64,000 nucleotides of DNA from the NCBI GenBank assembly GCA_030654175.1, contig JAURXZ010000008.1:179426-243425 (forward strand), written 5' to 3'. This stretch comes from Bacteroidia bacterium (GTDB lineage: Bacteria > Bacteroidota > Bacteroidia > 2-12-FULL-35-15). Positions within the stretch are counted from its first letter, which is position 1. Each line of letters starts with the position of its first letter. Positions 1 through 8,181 of this stretch are shown one piece after another. The notes beneath the pieces were generated by a model. It was not told the origin of the DNA. It saw only the letters and a program-made list of their open reading frames with translations, and made no database searches. The position numbers and the translations under genes are program-made.

Positions 1-2
1 GT

Positions 3-1691
3 ACAGTGTCATTAGATCAGTTATCAATTAGCAAGGATGCAAAATATTTGGCATATAGTATTAACCGTGCCGGAAGCGATTGGAGTGAAATTTATGTAAT
101 GGAGATTGAAAGTGGCAAAAAACTATCGGATGAAATAAAATGGGTGAAATTTTCTGACATTGCCTGGAAAGGTGATGGATTCTATTACAGCGCTTATGGT
201 GCCCCTAAAGAAGGTGGAAGTGAATTGTCGAATATAAATGAATACCACAAAATATTTTACCATACTGTGGGCGACATTCAAAGTAAGGATGCTTTGATTT
301 ATGAGGATAAAAAAAATCCATTGCTGAATTTTTCTGCAAGAACCACAGAAGACCAAAAAATATTATTGCTTTACGGTTCTGAATCAACCAGTGGAACCAG
401 CCTGGCGGTGAAGGAATTAGACAAACCTAATTCATCCTTCATTAAATTGGTTAACAATTTTGAAAACAATTATAGTGTGATTCACAATGAAGAAAATAAA
501 CTATTTGTTGTAACCGATAAAGGTGCACCCAAATATCAGTTATTAGAAATTGATATACATGGTAAACCTGATTATGAAAACTGGAAAAAAATTATTCCCG
601 AATCAAACGACTTACTGGAAAATGTTTCGGTTTGTAATAAAAAATTTGTGGCTAAATATTTGAAAGATGTGACCTCACGTTTGTACGTTTTTGATATGAG
701 CGGTAAAAAGGAAAATGAAATTCTGTTGCCCGGTATTTGTAAGGTAGATGCGTTCGATAGCGATAAAGATGACAGCCTTGCTTTCTTCTCATACAACACC
801 TTTACAGCACCTCCAATTATTTACAAATACAATATTTTGAACAACAAAATGGATGTATGGTTTAAACCTGAAATTGATTTTAAATCGGATGAATATGAAA
901 CCAAACAAGTGTTTTACCCAAGTAAGGATGGAACAAAAATTCCGATGTTCATCACCTGCAAAAAAGGACTTGTGTTAGATGGAAATAATCCATGTTTTTT
1001 ATTTGGTTATGGAGGTTTCAACTCTTATTACTCTCCTGAATTCAGAATTGACAGGGCTGTATTTTTAGAGAATGGTGGTGTGTATGCTATTCCGGGATTA
1101 CGCGGTGGTGGCGATTATGGCGAGGACTGGCATAAAGCTGGAATCAAATGTTTAAAACAAAATGTGTTTGACGATTTTATTGCAGCTGCCGAATATCTGG
1201 TGAAGGAAAAATATACATCACATCAAAAACTAGCTATTCACGGAAGATCGAATGGTGGACTATTAGTGGGTGCTGTGATGACACAACGGCCTGACATTGC
1301 AAAAGTGGCCATTCCAACGGTAGGTGTATTGGATATGTTGCGTTACCATAAATTTACCATTGGATGGGCCTGGGCTTCGGATTATGGTACTAGTGACAGC
1401 TCAAATTATTTCGATTGCCTGATAAAATACTCTCCATTACATACCTTAAAAGAGGTTGAATATCCAGCAACCCTTGTTACAACAGGAGATCATGACGACA
1501 GGGTTGTTCCCGCTCACTCCTTTAAATTTATTGCCACATTGCAGGAAAAACAAAAAGGCAACAATCCTGTTGTGGTTCGTATCGATACCAATGCAGGACA
1601 TGGAGCGGGTAAACCAACATCAAAACAAATTGAAGAATACAGTGATATCTGGAGTTTTGTGTTTTATAATTTAGGGATGAGTATTAAATAA
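3..1691 (+). CDS. prolyl oligopeptidase family serine peptidase (S9A), 5'-truncated by window edge
   Basis: This is the C-terminal ~560 residues of a prolyl endopeptidase, which cleaves short peptides after proline. The reading frame is open to the first base of the window, so the true start lies outside; the family is about 700 residues, leaving roughly 120-140 missing. The first half is the beta-propeller that filters substrates and the second half is the alpha/beta hydrolase domain. The nucleophile motif is GRSNGG, with the Ser codon at 1248-1250 (the family usually has GGSNGG). The acid motif is DHDDRV at 1488-1502 and the histidine is in AGHGAGKP, with the His codon at 1599-1601. All three triad elements are present, so the enzyme should be active. 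Whether it is periplasmic or cytoplasmic cannot be judged without the N-terminus. It is followed by a separately promoted plus-strand gene. Confidence 0.93.
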   Translation, partial: TVSLDQLSISKDAKYLAYSINRAGSDWSEIYVMEIESGKKLSDEIKWVKFSDIAWKGDGFYYSAYGAPKEGGSELSNINEYHKIFYHTVGDIQSKDALIYEDKKNPLLNFSARTTEDQKILLLYGSESTSGTSLAVKELDKPNSSFIKLVNNFENNYSVIHNEENKLFVVTDKGAPKYQLLEIDIHGKPDYENWKKIIPESNDLLENVSVCNKKFVAKYLKDVTSRLYVFDMSGKKENEILLPGICKVDAFDSDKDDSLAFFSYNTFTAPPIIYKYNILNNKMDVWFKPEIDFKSDEYETKQVFYPSKDGTKIPMFITCKKGLVLDGNNPCFLFGYGGFNSYYSPEFRIDRAVFLENGGVYAIPGLRGGGDYGEDWHKAGIKCLKQNVFDDFIAAAEYLVKEKYTSHQKLAIHGRSNGGLLVGAVMTQRPDIAKVAIPTVGVLDMLRYHKFTIGWAWASDYGTSDSSNYFDCLIKYSPLHTLKEVEYPATLVTTGDHDDRVVPAHSFKFIATLQEKQKGNNPVVVRIDTNAGHGAGKPTSKQIEEYSDIWSFVFYNLGMSIK

Positions 1692-1792
1692 CAGGGGGGC
1701 ACGGATAGCAACGTATTCTTAATTTAGATGATACTTATCATTGAACGAATATATATTATTTATTAATTTTACATTAAATTAAAATAAAAGCT

Positions 1793-2446
1793 ATGAAAAC
1801 AAAAATGCGAAATACCTTACTTGTCCTCATTGGGTTGAGTTCCGCTGCATTTGCAACTGAGCCGATTAAAAATACACTTACATATAAATCATTTCAAGAT
1901 GGTTCAGGAGCTAAAAGCTTTAATGAAAGCACCCATATTATTAATATTGGTATCGGCTCTGGTGGAAATAGGTATTACAGGGGATCAGGATATGATGTCT
2001 ATGGAGTAAGTCCGGCTTTTAGTTTGTCGTACGAACAACCTTGGCGCGAGCGCCTTGGACCCGGGTATTTAGGCGTAGGTGCATATTTTGGTTATCAAAA
2101 TGCTCATTATCGGAATAATCATTATACAAGTGCGAACTATTATTACGAGCATAATTGGAATTATATGATGATAGCAGGCAGAGCCATTTATCACTGGGAT
2201 GTTTTGAACGCTGCAAACGCTGAAGTGTACGGTGGTGCAATTCTTGGACTTCGAATTCAAACATATGATTATTCAACAAATAACCCTTATTCCAATGGTG
2301 ATAACCGACTGAACGAGGGAAGTGTTTACCCCGCCTTTTCTGTAATTGCTGGAGCTCGCTGGTATTTTGCAAAAAATGTAGCCGTTTACGGTGAAGTGGG
2401 ATCGGGAATTTCTTATTTAACCGGTGGGTTAAGTTTTAAGTTTTAA
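1793..2446 (+). CDS. small outer-membrane beta-barrel protein
   Basis: A 217-residue exported protein. Residues 1-21 form a Sec signal peptide (basic MKTKMRN, hydrophobic core, cleavage probably after AFA). The mature part is rich in Gly, Tyr and Asn with alternating hydrophobic/polar strands, and it ends in a strand finishing with SFKF; a terminal aromatic residue is the usual signal for BAM-dependent barrel insertion. The length fits an 8-stranded OmpA/OmpW-like porin-family barrel. No enzymatic motif is visible, so the function is unknown. It faces the minus-strand lipoprotein gene tail to tail with only 11 bases between stops. The upstream ~100 bases are very AT-rich and no clear terminator separates it from the peptidase gene. 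Confidence 0.75.
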   Translation: MKTKMRNTLLVLIGLSSAAFATEPIKNTLTYKSFQDGSGAKSFNESTHIINIGIGSGGNRYYRGSGYDVYGVSPAFSLSYEQPWRERLGPGYLGVGAYFGYQNAHYRNNHYTSANYYYEHNWNYMMIAGRAIYHWDVLNAANAEVYGGAILGLRIQTYDYSTNNPYSNGDNRLNEGSVYPAFSVIAGARWYFAKNVAVYGEVGSGISYLTGGLSFKF

Positions 2447-2457
2447 GTAATTAGTTC

Positions 2458-3249
2458 TTAAATTAGGGAAAACAGGAGTAATAATAGTAATAAGGCTAAA
2501 ATAGCTAATACTATTAATCCCCCCAGTATAATACCGAATATTGCCATTCCTTTTCCTGTATAGGCTTCCGGGTTTCTTTTAATTTGCTTTAAAGCAATGA
2601 TGCCAAAAATAATTGGTAGTGGAACCAATGGGAAGAAAAAGATTGACAAAACCGCTAAAATCATACTTGCCAAGGCATATCTATTAATGATAGTTTCACC
2701 GGAGTAAGGTTGGATTTCTGGTTTTGATGCAGGGCTGTAATAATCAGATTCTTCTGCCTTGGCAGTTACTGAATTTATCACCTCTGTTGTACCATTAGAA
2801 AATTTAATTTTTGTAGCACTTGATTTTGGAATTATATATGTTGGACCATCTAAATTGTCACATTTTTTATATTTTATTTCCGTTTGACCGATCTCTAAAA
2901 TTTTAGCATTTATTTCTTCTCCGTTTTTTAATGAGATAACATCACATCCTTCAGTTGATTTGATCGGGAACTGCTTTTTTTGTGTACCAATTTTTAATAA
3001 TGTTTTTGTGGAATTGTTATAGGGTTCCGATTTGTCAATTGATGCGCTAACGGGCATTTCATCAGGCGATCTTGTATCATCGAAAGAATTAATACCATTA
3101 TTGTTTTTGTCGGGGGCGGACACTTCACTCACCTTGTTTTTTTGCCATTCAACCGAATACCCTGGCAAATAATGTCTTTTAGTAATGGAGCAGGATTGTA
3201 TCAATAATAACAAAATGCCTATATTAATTAATAGTAATGTTTTTTTCAT
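2458..3249 (-). CDS. lipoprotein with C-terminal DUF4190 double-TM domain
   Basis: I start this at the internal Met (codon at 3247-3249) because it begins a good lipoprotein signal (MKKTLLLIN, lipobox LIQSC); an upstream in-frame Met at 3264 would add five residues. After the lipid-anchor Cys comes a polar linker. A ~60-residue module follows around GEEINAKILEIG and IKYKKC, a beta-rich segment often seen ahead of DUF4190 in Bacteroidota. The last ~75 residues contain two membrane helices separated by a short loop with KRNPEAYTGKG, typical of DUF4190. Role unknown; possibly an envelope-stress or assembly factor, but that is a guess. A strong bidirectional terminator at 3357-3399 isolates it from ahcY, so it has its own promoter. 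Confidence 0.75.
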   Translation of the reverse strand: MKKTLLLINIGILLLLIQSCSITKRHYLPGYSVEWQKNKVSEVSAPDKNNNGINSFDDTRSPDEMPVSASIDKSEPYNNSTKTLLKIGTQKKQFPIKSTEGCDVISLKNGEEINAKILEIGQTEIKYKKCDNLDGPTYIIPKSSATKIKFSNGTTEVINSVTAKAEESDYYSPASKPEIQPYSGETIINRYALASMILAVLSIFFFPLVPLPIIFGIIALKQIKRNPEAYTGKGMAIFGIILGGLIVLAILALLLLLLLFSLI

Positions 3250-3356
3250 AATTGCTTTCAACAAATATTGAATTGTTTTCGTTTAATGATAACAAATATA
3301 AATCCTTTTTTGTTAATTGTTAATTATATGAAATTTTGGTCAGGTTCCGATACTAC

Positions 3357-3399
3357 AAAACAAAAACGCTCCCGAAAATTTCGGGAGCGTTTTTGTTTT
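3357..3399 (-). terminator. rho-independent terminator of ahcY (works on both strands)
   Basis: A perfect 21-bp inverted repeat (arms 3357-3377 and 3379-3399) with core CGCTCCCGAAA and flanking A/T runs. It lies 16 bases beyond the ahcY stop on the minus strand. The T-run is present in both orientations, so it could also block plus-strand transcription. Confidence 0.92.
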
Positions 3400-3414
3400 A
3401 TTGATTGCTAGATC

Positions 3415-4734
3415 TTAGTATCTGTAAGCATCCGATTTAAATGGACCTTCAACAGAAACACCAATATAAGCAGCTTGTTCAGTTGTTAATACATCTAACT
3501 CACAGCTGATTTTTGCAAGGTGTAAACGAGCAACTTTTTCATCTAAATGTTTAGGCAAAGTATATACTTTGTTTTCATACTTATCAGTATTAAGCCAAAG
3601 TTCTAATTGCGCTAATGTTTGGTTTGTAAAAGAATTACTCATTACAAATGATGGGTGACCTGTTGCACAACCTAAGTTTACTAAACGACCTTCAGCAAGT
3701 ACAATGATATCTTTATTATCTACAGTATATTTATCAACCTGTGGTTTGATAACATCTTTAGAAGCACCATAGTTTTTATTCAACCATGCCATATCAATTT
3801 CATTATCAAAGTGACCAATGTTGCAAACAATTGCATTGTGCTTCATTGCTTTGAAATGACGTTCGCTGATAATATTTTTGTTACCGGTTGCAGTTACAAT
3901 AATATCAGATTCTTTAATGGCTTTGTCCATTTTCATTACCTGGTAACCGTCCATTGCAGCTTGTAAAGCACAAATTGGATCAATTTCAGTAACAATAACA
4001 CGTACACCTTGTGAACTTAATGATTCAGCAGATCCTTTTCCAACATCTCCGTAACCAGCTACAACAGCTACTTTACCAGCAAGCATTAAATCTGTAGCTC
4101 TGCGGATTGCATCAACTAATGATTCACGACAACCATATTTGTTATCAAATTTTGATTTAGTAACAGAATCATTTACGTTGATAGCCGGGATATGTAAAGT
4201 TCCGTTTTTCATACGCTCATATAAACGGTGAACGCCTGTTGTAGTTTCTTCAGAAAGACCTTTGATATCTTTTATTAATTCAGGGAATCTGTCAAATACC
4301 ATATTTGTTAAATCACCACCGTCATCCAGGATCATGTTCAATGGTTTGCGATCTTCACCGAAAAACAATGTTTGTTCGATACACCAGTCAAATTCAACTT
4401 CATTCATACCTTTCCAGGCATAAACCTGAATACCAGCAGCAGCGATAGCAGCAGCAGCGTGATCCTGAGTTGAGAAAATATTACATGACGACCAGGTAAC
4501 TTCAGCACCTAATTCAATCAATGTTTCGATTAATACTGCTGTTTGGATGGTCATGTGTAAACATCCTGCAATACGAGCATTTTTTAATGGTTTTGACGCA
4601 CCAAATTCAGCACGAAGTGCCATTAAGCCTGGCATTTCTGCTTCCGCTAATTTAATTTCTTTACGTCCCCATGCTGCAAGAGACATGTCTTTTACTTTGT
4701 ATTTTTCAAATTTTTCCACGGATGTGTTTGTCAT
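3415..4734 (-). CDS. ahcY: adenosylhomocysteinase
   Basis: Catalyses reversible hydrolysis of S-adenosyl-homocysteine to adenosine and homocysteine, the recycling step of the methyl cycle in the cytoplasm; it needs tightly bound NAD. The 439-residue product has the family features: [13 protein letters not shown] near residues 60-72, the catalytic-domain [13 protein letters not shown] segment at about 186-198, the NAD-binding GYGDVGKG at 227-234, and a C-terminal KSDAYRY tail, as in the usual YRY-ending C-terminus. Length is normal for the bacterial enzyme. It is monocistronic: a terminator follows at 3357-3399, and the next gene upstream (WG-repeat protein) is separated by a spacer containing an inverted-repeat element. 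No SAH riboswitch was recognised in front of it. Confidence 0.98.
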   Translation of the reverse strand: MTNTSVEKFEKYKVKDMSLAAWGRKEIKLAEAEMPGLMALRAEFGASKPLKNARIAGCLHMTIQTAVLIETLIELGAEVTWSSCNIFSTQDHAAAAIAAAGIQVYAWKGMNEVEFDWCIEQTLFFGEDRKPLNMILDDGGDLTNMVFDRFPELIKDIKGLSEETTTGVHRLYERMKNGTLHIPAINVNDSVTKSKFDNKYGCRESLVDAIRRATDLMLAGKVAVVAGYGDVGKGSAESLSSQGVRVIVTEIDPICALQAAMDGYQVMKMDKAIKESDIIVTATGNKNIISERHFKAMKHNAIVCNIGHFDNEIDMAWLNKNYGASKDVIKPQVDKYTVDNKDIIVLAEGRLVNLGCATGHPSFVMSNSFTNQTLAQLELWLNTDKYENKVYTLPKHLDEKVARLHLAKISCELDVLTTEQAAYIGVSVEGPFKSDAYRY

Positions 4735-4810
4735 TTTTTTTGTTTTTAATTAAATGAAGGTGCAAATGTACTTTTTATCCTGATAATAAGCAAATTTCAT
4801 TTCTGTTTAG

Positions 4811-4910
4811 CATACTCCTAATCCTCTCTTAATTAAGAGATAAGGGTTATATAAGCCCAACAGAATGCAAAGGAATTGTTTCCTCCCATGAGTAGAGGGG
4901 AAGGAGTATG
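4811..4910. repeat. 100-bp imperfect inverted-repeat element
   Basis: The ends are exact inverses: CATACTCCT at 4811-4819 and AGGAGTATG at 4902-4910. Inside are a 14-bp palindrome CTCTTAATTAAGAG at 4826-4839 and a small GGAA/TTCC hairpin near 4872-4883. It fills most of the ahcY to WG-protein spacer. It looks like a small non-autonomous element (MITE-like) or a structured terminator region; no coding capacity. Confidence 0.55.
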
Positions 4911-4922
4911 AATGTTGTAATT

Positions 4923-5969
4923 TTATTTTTTTGGAGAAGCAGACCAAACTATTTTACCGGTTTTGTCAATATAGGACAAAACACCATCATAACTAACATA
5001 GGCTAAGCCATTTATGAAATCTGAAGGGTGGTCGCCATCACGGAATACGACAACCTTTCCTGTTTTGTCAATATATTGCCATTTTGCGTCTTTGAAACTG
5101 CCAATCACCATAGGGGAGGTGCTTACACACGCCAATCCATCACTGAAAGGGAAAGCTCCTGTAAAGATTGGGTTAACCACCATTTTTCCGGCTTTATTAA
5201 TAAAACCGTATTTCCCGGTTTTATAATTACCAACGCGTACACAGGCAAGGCCATTAGAAAATGTAAAAACTTTATCAAATTCACATGGGATCATGGGTTT
5301 TCCTTCTTTATCAATATAACCCCATTTCCCAGTTTTTTGATCCCCAATTCTTACATTGGTCAAACCTTCTGAAAATTCGAATGCTTCATCATATTTAAAA
5401 GAAACAGCTATTTCGCCTTTATTATCTACAAATCCCCATTTCTCACCCTTTTTTACACGTGCAAGGCCTTCTTTAAAGTCCCATGCTCCATCATATTCGG
5501 GTTTAATTACAATGTTTCCAGTTTTGTCGATGTATGCAAATTTTAATCCTATTTGCAAACGTGCCATTCCTTCCGAAAATTTATAGGCATGCTCGCAAGA
5601 TTTAGGTTCTATTATTGTTTTACCCGTTTTATCAATGTAGCTATATTTTGAAGCTTTTTTTACACAAGCTAATCCTTCCGAAAAATAACCATCGGTTTTA
5701 TCATCATACTGCGCAGCTATTACTATTTTCCCTGAAGCATCAATAAATCCAAATTTTCCACCTTGTTTAACTACTGCCAGATCTTCGTGAAATAATTCGG
5801 CATATTCAAATTGTGCAGGAATAACTATTTTACCGGTTTTGTTGATATAACCATAGCTGTGTTTATCTTTAAAGGGATATAGCGTTTCTTGCGATCTTAG
5901 TGTAGATTGAGTTAACAAACCAACCAAAACTAATACAGCCAATTTGATATTTAGCGTTAATGATTTCAT
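4923..5969 (-). CDS. secreted WG-repeat protein
   Basis: A 348-residue exported protein. Residues 1-26 form a signal peptide (cleavage likely after LRS), and the rest is nine WG-type repeats of about 35 residues, each built as aromatic-G-F/Y-I-D-K-x-G-K followed by ...EGLA.V. Visible repeat cores include YGYINKTGK, FGFIDASGK, WGFVDNKGE and WGYIDKEGK. WG repeats (KWG family) form beta-rich solenoids or propellers and are thought to mediate binding; no catalytic residues are evident. The protein starts directly with repeats and ends with one, so it is a repeat-only protein. It stands alone, divergently oriented from the lipoprotein gene at 6198. Confidence 0.85.
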   Translation of the reverse strand: MKSLTLNIKLAVLVLVGLLTQSTLRSQETLYPFKDKHSYGYINKTGKIVIPAQFEYAELFHEDLAVVKQGGKFGFIDASGKIVIAAQYDDKTDGYFSEGLACVKKASKYSYIDKTGKTIIEPKSCEHAYKFSEGMARLQIGLKFAYIDKTGNIVIKPEYDGAWDFKEGLARVKKGEKWGFVDNKGEIAVSFKYDEAFEFSEGLTNVRIGDQKTGKWGYIDKEGKPMIPCEFDKVFTFSNGLACVRVGNYKTGKYGFINKAGKMVVNPIFTGAFPFSDGLACVSTSPMVIGSFKDAKWQYIDKTGKVVVFRDGDHPSDFINGLAYVSYDGVLSYIDKTGKIVWSASPKK

Positions 5970-6144
5970 GCTTTTATTGATTAAGTTTTGCGTAAAATAT
6001 TATTATGTAAATATCCGAAAAAAAAATGAATAAGGAAAGGCTTTCAGGACTTAAATCATTCTCTAAACAAATTTTTAAAATTTATAAAAACCTTAGAGAT
6101 ACTATTGCAATGATCAGAATCAATTCTGTTAATGATCAATGATA

Positions 6145-6175
6145 TTTCAACGGCATTTTAACTGTTTTATTTTTG
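6145..6175 (+). promoter_or_regulatory. Bacteroidota-type promoter for the lipoprotein gene at 6198
   Basis: TTTC at 6145-6148, 19 bases, then TATTTTTG at 6168-6175, an exact match to the TAnnTTTG -7 consensus and a near match to the TTTG -33 consensus. It ends 22 bases ahead of the start codon. Confidence 0.6.
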
Positions 6176-6197
6176 TGGCAACTTATAAAATAATAAA

Positions 6198-6671
6198 ATG
6201 AACGCTTCAAAAAATTCCTGTATTATTCTTTTTATGGCAATCTTTATGATTTCCGCTTGTTCGGAGCTGCAAAGCGGGGATAAGTTATTAAAAGATCAAA
6301 AAAAGGCGGATGAGATCATGGCTTCCATAAGTTCTGATAGTGCGATGACAGAAGAGATGTTAAACCAGTTGATATTAAATAAAAATGCGAATCAACAGGT
6401 TAAAAGCAGGATGAAAAGCATAATGACGAAAGATTTTTTAATGGAATTGATGAAAGGTGACAGTATATTAACAAATGAAGTAATGTGCAGCGTGATGGAA
6501 ATGGCAGGAAAGGATCAGATCGTTTGCAAACAAATGAAACAAACGATAGAGCAATACGAGCTGGAGGAGAAATTAGGAATTGAATGGATAGATAGGACGC
6601 TTGTGGAAAAAGATAAAGTGCAGGTTAAGATTCCTTTAAAGATCCCGGCACAAAAAACAGATTCTAATTGA
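6198..6671 (+). CDS. small Met/Lys-rich lipoprotein, function unknown
   Basis: A 157-residue protein with a lipoprotein signal (hydrophobic core then the lipobox ISAC, Cys21). The mature part is mostly helical and unusually rich in methionine, with repeated motifs such as M.SI, MKSIM and LMKGDS suggesting two or three degenerate helical repeats. The C-terminal 35 residues turn basic and beta-prone (VQVKIPLKIP). I do not recognise the family. It has its own promoter at 6145-6175 and faces the DUF58 gene tail to tail with 28 bases between them. Confidence 0.65.
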   Translation: MNASKNSCIILFMAIFMISACSELQSGDKLLKDQKKADEIMASISSDSAMTEEMLNQLILNKNANQQVKSRMKSIMTKDFLMELMKGDSILTNEVMCSVMEMAGKDQIVCKQMKQTIEQYELEEKLGIEWIDRTLVEKDKVQVKIPLKIPAQKTDSN

Positions 6672-6699
6672 AATCAAATCGTTTGGGATAAATTTGAAA

Positions 6700-7629
6700 T
6701 TACAACATTCTGGTTCTCTTCACCAGGTAAGGCATTAACACATGCTCAAAGCCTTGATTAATGTCAGCTTCCACAAAATCAATTTTATATTGACCGCATT
6801 TGAGCATAAGCTCTTTTTTGTATTCGGCCATAGAACTTTGATAGGTATCTTTAATTTCATTCGGATTTAATTTCACTTCTTCTCCCGTTTCCATATCTAT
6901 AAAGCGATAAGGGCGATTATCAAAATCAAAATCCAATTCTTTTTCTTTATCCGTAACATGAAATAAGATCACTTCATGTTTTTTGTGTTTTAGATGTTGT
7001 AAGGCCGAAAATAATTCTTCAGAGTTGGCTTTTGAGTCCATCATATCACTGAAAATAATTACCAGTGAGCGTTTGTGAATAGACTCAGCAATTTGATGCA
7101 AGGCCTCAATGGCCGATGTTTTCTTATGAACATTTACATCATGAGGCTGTATTAATTTTTCCAGCTCATGATAAAGCATTTTATGATGCAAGGAACTGGA
7201 TTTTGCAGGGGCAAAAAAATCAATTTTATCGGAGAATAAACTCATTCCAACCGCATCGCGCTGACGTTTCAATAGTTCAATTAAAGCTGCTGCGCAATAA
7301 ACAGAAAAAGTAATTTTATTTAATTTGTTGCTTTTTTCATCAAGTACGGGGAAGTACATGGAGGAAGAATTGTCAATGATCAAATGACAACGTAAATTAG
7401 TTTCTTCTTCATAGCGCTTAATAAATAATTTATCAGTGCGCCCAAAAAGTTTCCAATCAATATGTTTTGTTGATTCGCCTTTGTTATACAAACGGTGTTC
7501 GGCAAACTCAACACTAAAGCCATGAAAGGGGCTTTTGTGAAGGCCTGTTATGAAACCTTCCACCACTTGTTTTGCAATTAACTCCAAGTGAGTGAACTGC
7601 TGTAAAGGTTGTTTATTGATGGTATTCAA
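6700..7629 (-). CDS. DUF58 domain protein (von Willebrand A-like)
   Basis: A 309-residue cytoplasmic protein of the DUF58 family. Hallmarks: the GxSxxIDW segment (residues 52-59, GESTKHIDW) followed by LFIKRYEEE, and a vWA-like fold with the MIDAS-type DNSSSM at 86-91 and IIFSDMMDS near 195. DUF58 proteins usually sit with a MoxR AAA ATPase and vWA/BatA-like membrane proteins, where they are thought to act in metal- or chaperone-dependent assembly. Here no moxR or bat gene is adjacent: trxA lies upstream on the same strand, separated by a long inverted repeat at 7644-7707. The function of a solitary copy is unknown. Confidence 0.88.
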   Translation of the reverse strand: MNTINKQPLQQFTHLELIAKQVVEGFITGLHKSPFHGFSVEFAEHRLYNKGESTKHIDWKLFGRTDKLFIKRYEEETNLRCHLIIDNSSSMYFPVLDEKSNKLNKITFSVYCAAALIELLKRQRDAVGMSLFSDKIDFFAPAKSSSLHHKMLYHELEKLIQPHDVNVHKKTSAIEALHQIAESIHKRSLVIIFSDMMDSKANSEELFSALQHLKHKKHEVILFHVTDKEKELDFDFDNRPYRFIDMETGEEVKLNPNEIKDTYQSSMAEYKKELMLKCGQYKIDFVEADINQGFEHVLMPYLVKRTRML

Positions 7630-7643
7630 TGAGAATAATTTTA

Positions 7644-7707
7644 CAATTGTGCAATTTTTTCAATAGGCAATTTAAAACGAATTGCCTATTGAAAAATTGT
7701 ACAATTG
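7644..7707. repeat. long inverted repeat between trxA and the DUF58 gene
   Basis: Arms 7644-7672 and 7680-7707 are reverse complements apart from one mismatch and a one-base gap (shared core AATTGCCTATTGAAAAA), with a 7-base loop. It occupies nearly the whole spacer. The minus-strand RNA would form a ~28-bp hairpin right after the trxA stop, so it may act as an attenuator or processing site; no T-run follows, so it is not a classical terminator. Confidence 0.7.
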
Positions 7708-7722
7708 ATTAATTAATTACGA

Positions 7723-8040
7723 CTAAAGTAGTGCTTTTAACTTAGCATCCAATACTGATTTAGGAACAGCTCCTACTTGCTTGTCAACAACAACGCCTCC
7801 TTTGAAAAATAATATTGTAGGGATGTTACGAACACCAAACATTGCAGAAACGTTTGCATTGTTATCGACATTAACTTTGCCAACAACAGCTTTTCCTTCA
7901 TAGTCATTTGCTAATTCATCTACTACCGGCCCTACCATGCGGCAAGGTCCGCACCATTCAGCCCAAAAGTCAAGTAATACGGGCTTGTCTGATTTTGCTA
8001 CTAACTCATCAAAGTTAGCATCTGTGATTTCTACTGCCAT
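7723..8040 (-). CDS. trxA: thioredoxin
   Basis: A 105-residue single-domain thioredoxin that reduces protein disulphides in the cytoplasm with electrons from thioredoxin reductase. The active site WCGPC is at residues 29-33, preceded by DFWAEW, and the cis-proline loop RNIPT is near 73-77. There is no signal peptide, so this is the cytosolic form. Length and motifs are standard. It is separated from dnaE by ~140 bases and from the DUF58 gene by the inverted repeat at 7644-7707. Confidence 0.96.
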   Translation of the reverse strand: MAVEITDANFDELVAKSDKPVLLDFWAEWCGPCRMVGPVVDELANDYEGKAVVGKVNVDNNANVSAMFGVRNIPTILFFKGGVVVDKQVGAVPKSVLDAKLKALL

Positions 8041-8181
8041 AATTTAAAATTTATTAATTATTGATTTTTAAAATTATTGTTTTTTTCAAAAGAAAAAATA
8101 AAGATAAAACTTGTGTTCTGATTATTGGCAAATTACTTGCCAATTTATTTTTTTATGACTGATTGGCATTAAAGCCTCGTA

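Noticed and set aside
2019-2372. 117-codon minus-strand frame opposite the barrel gene
   Set aside because: His/Asn/Tyr-rich shadow frame; no signal or homology, while the plus strand encodes an exported barrel.
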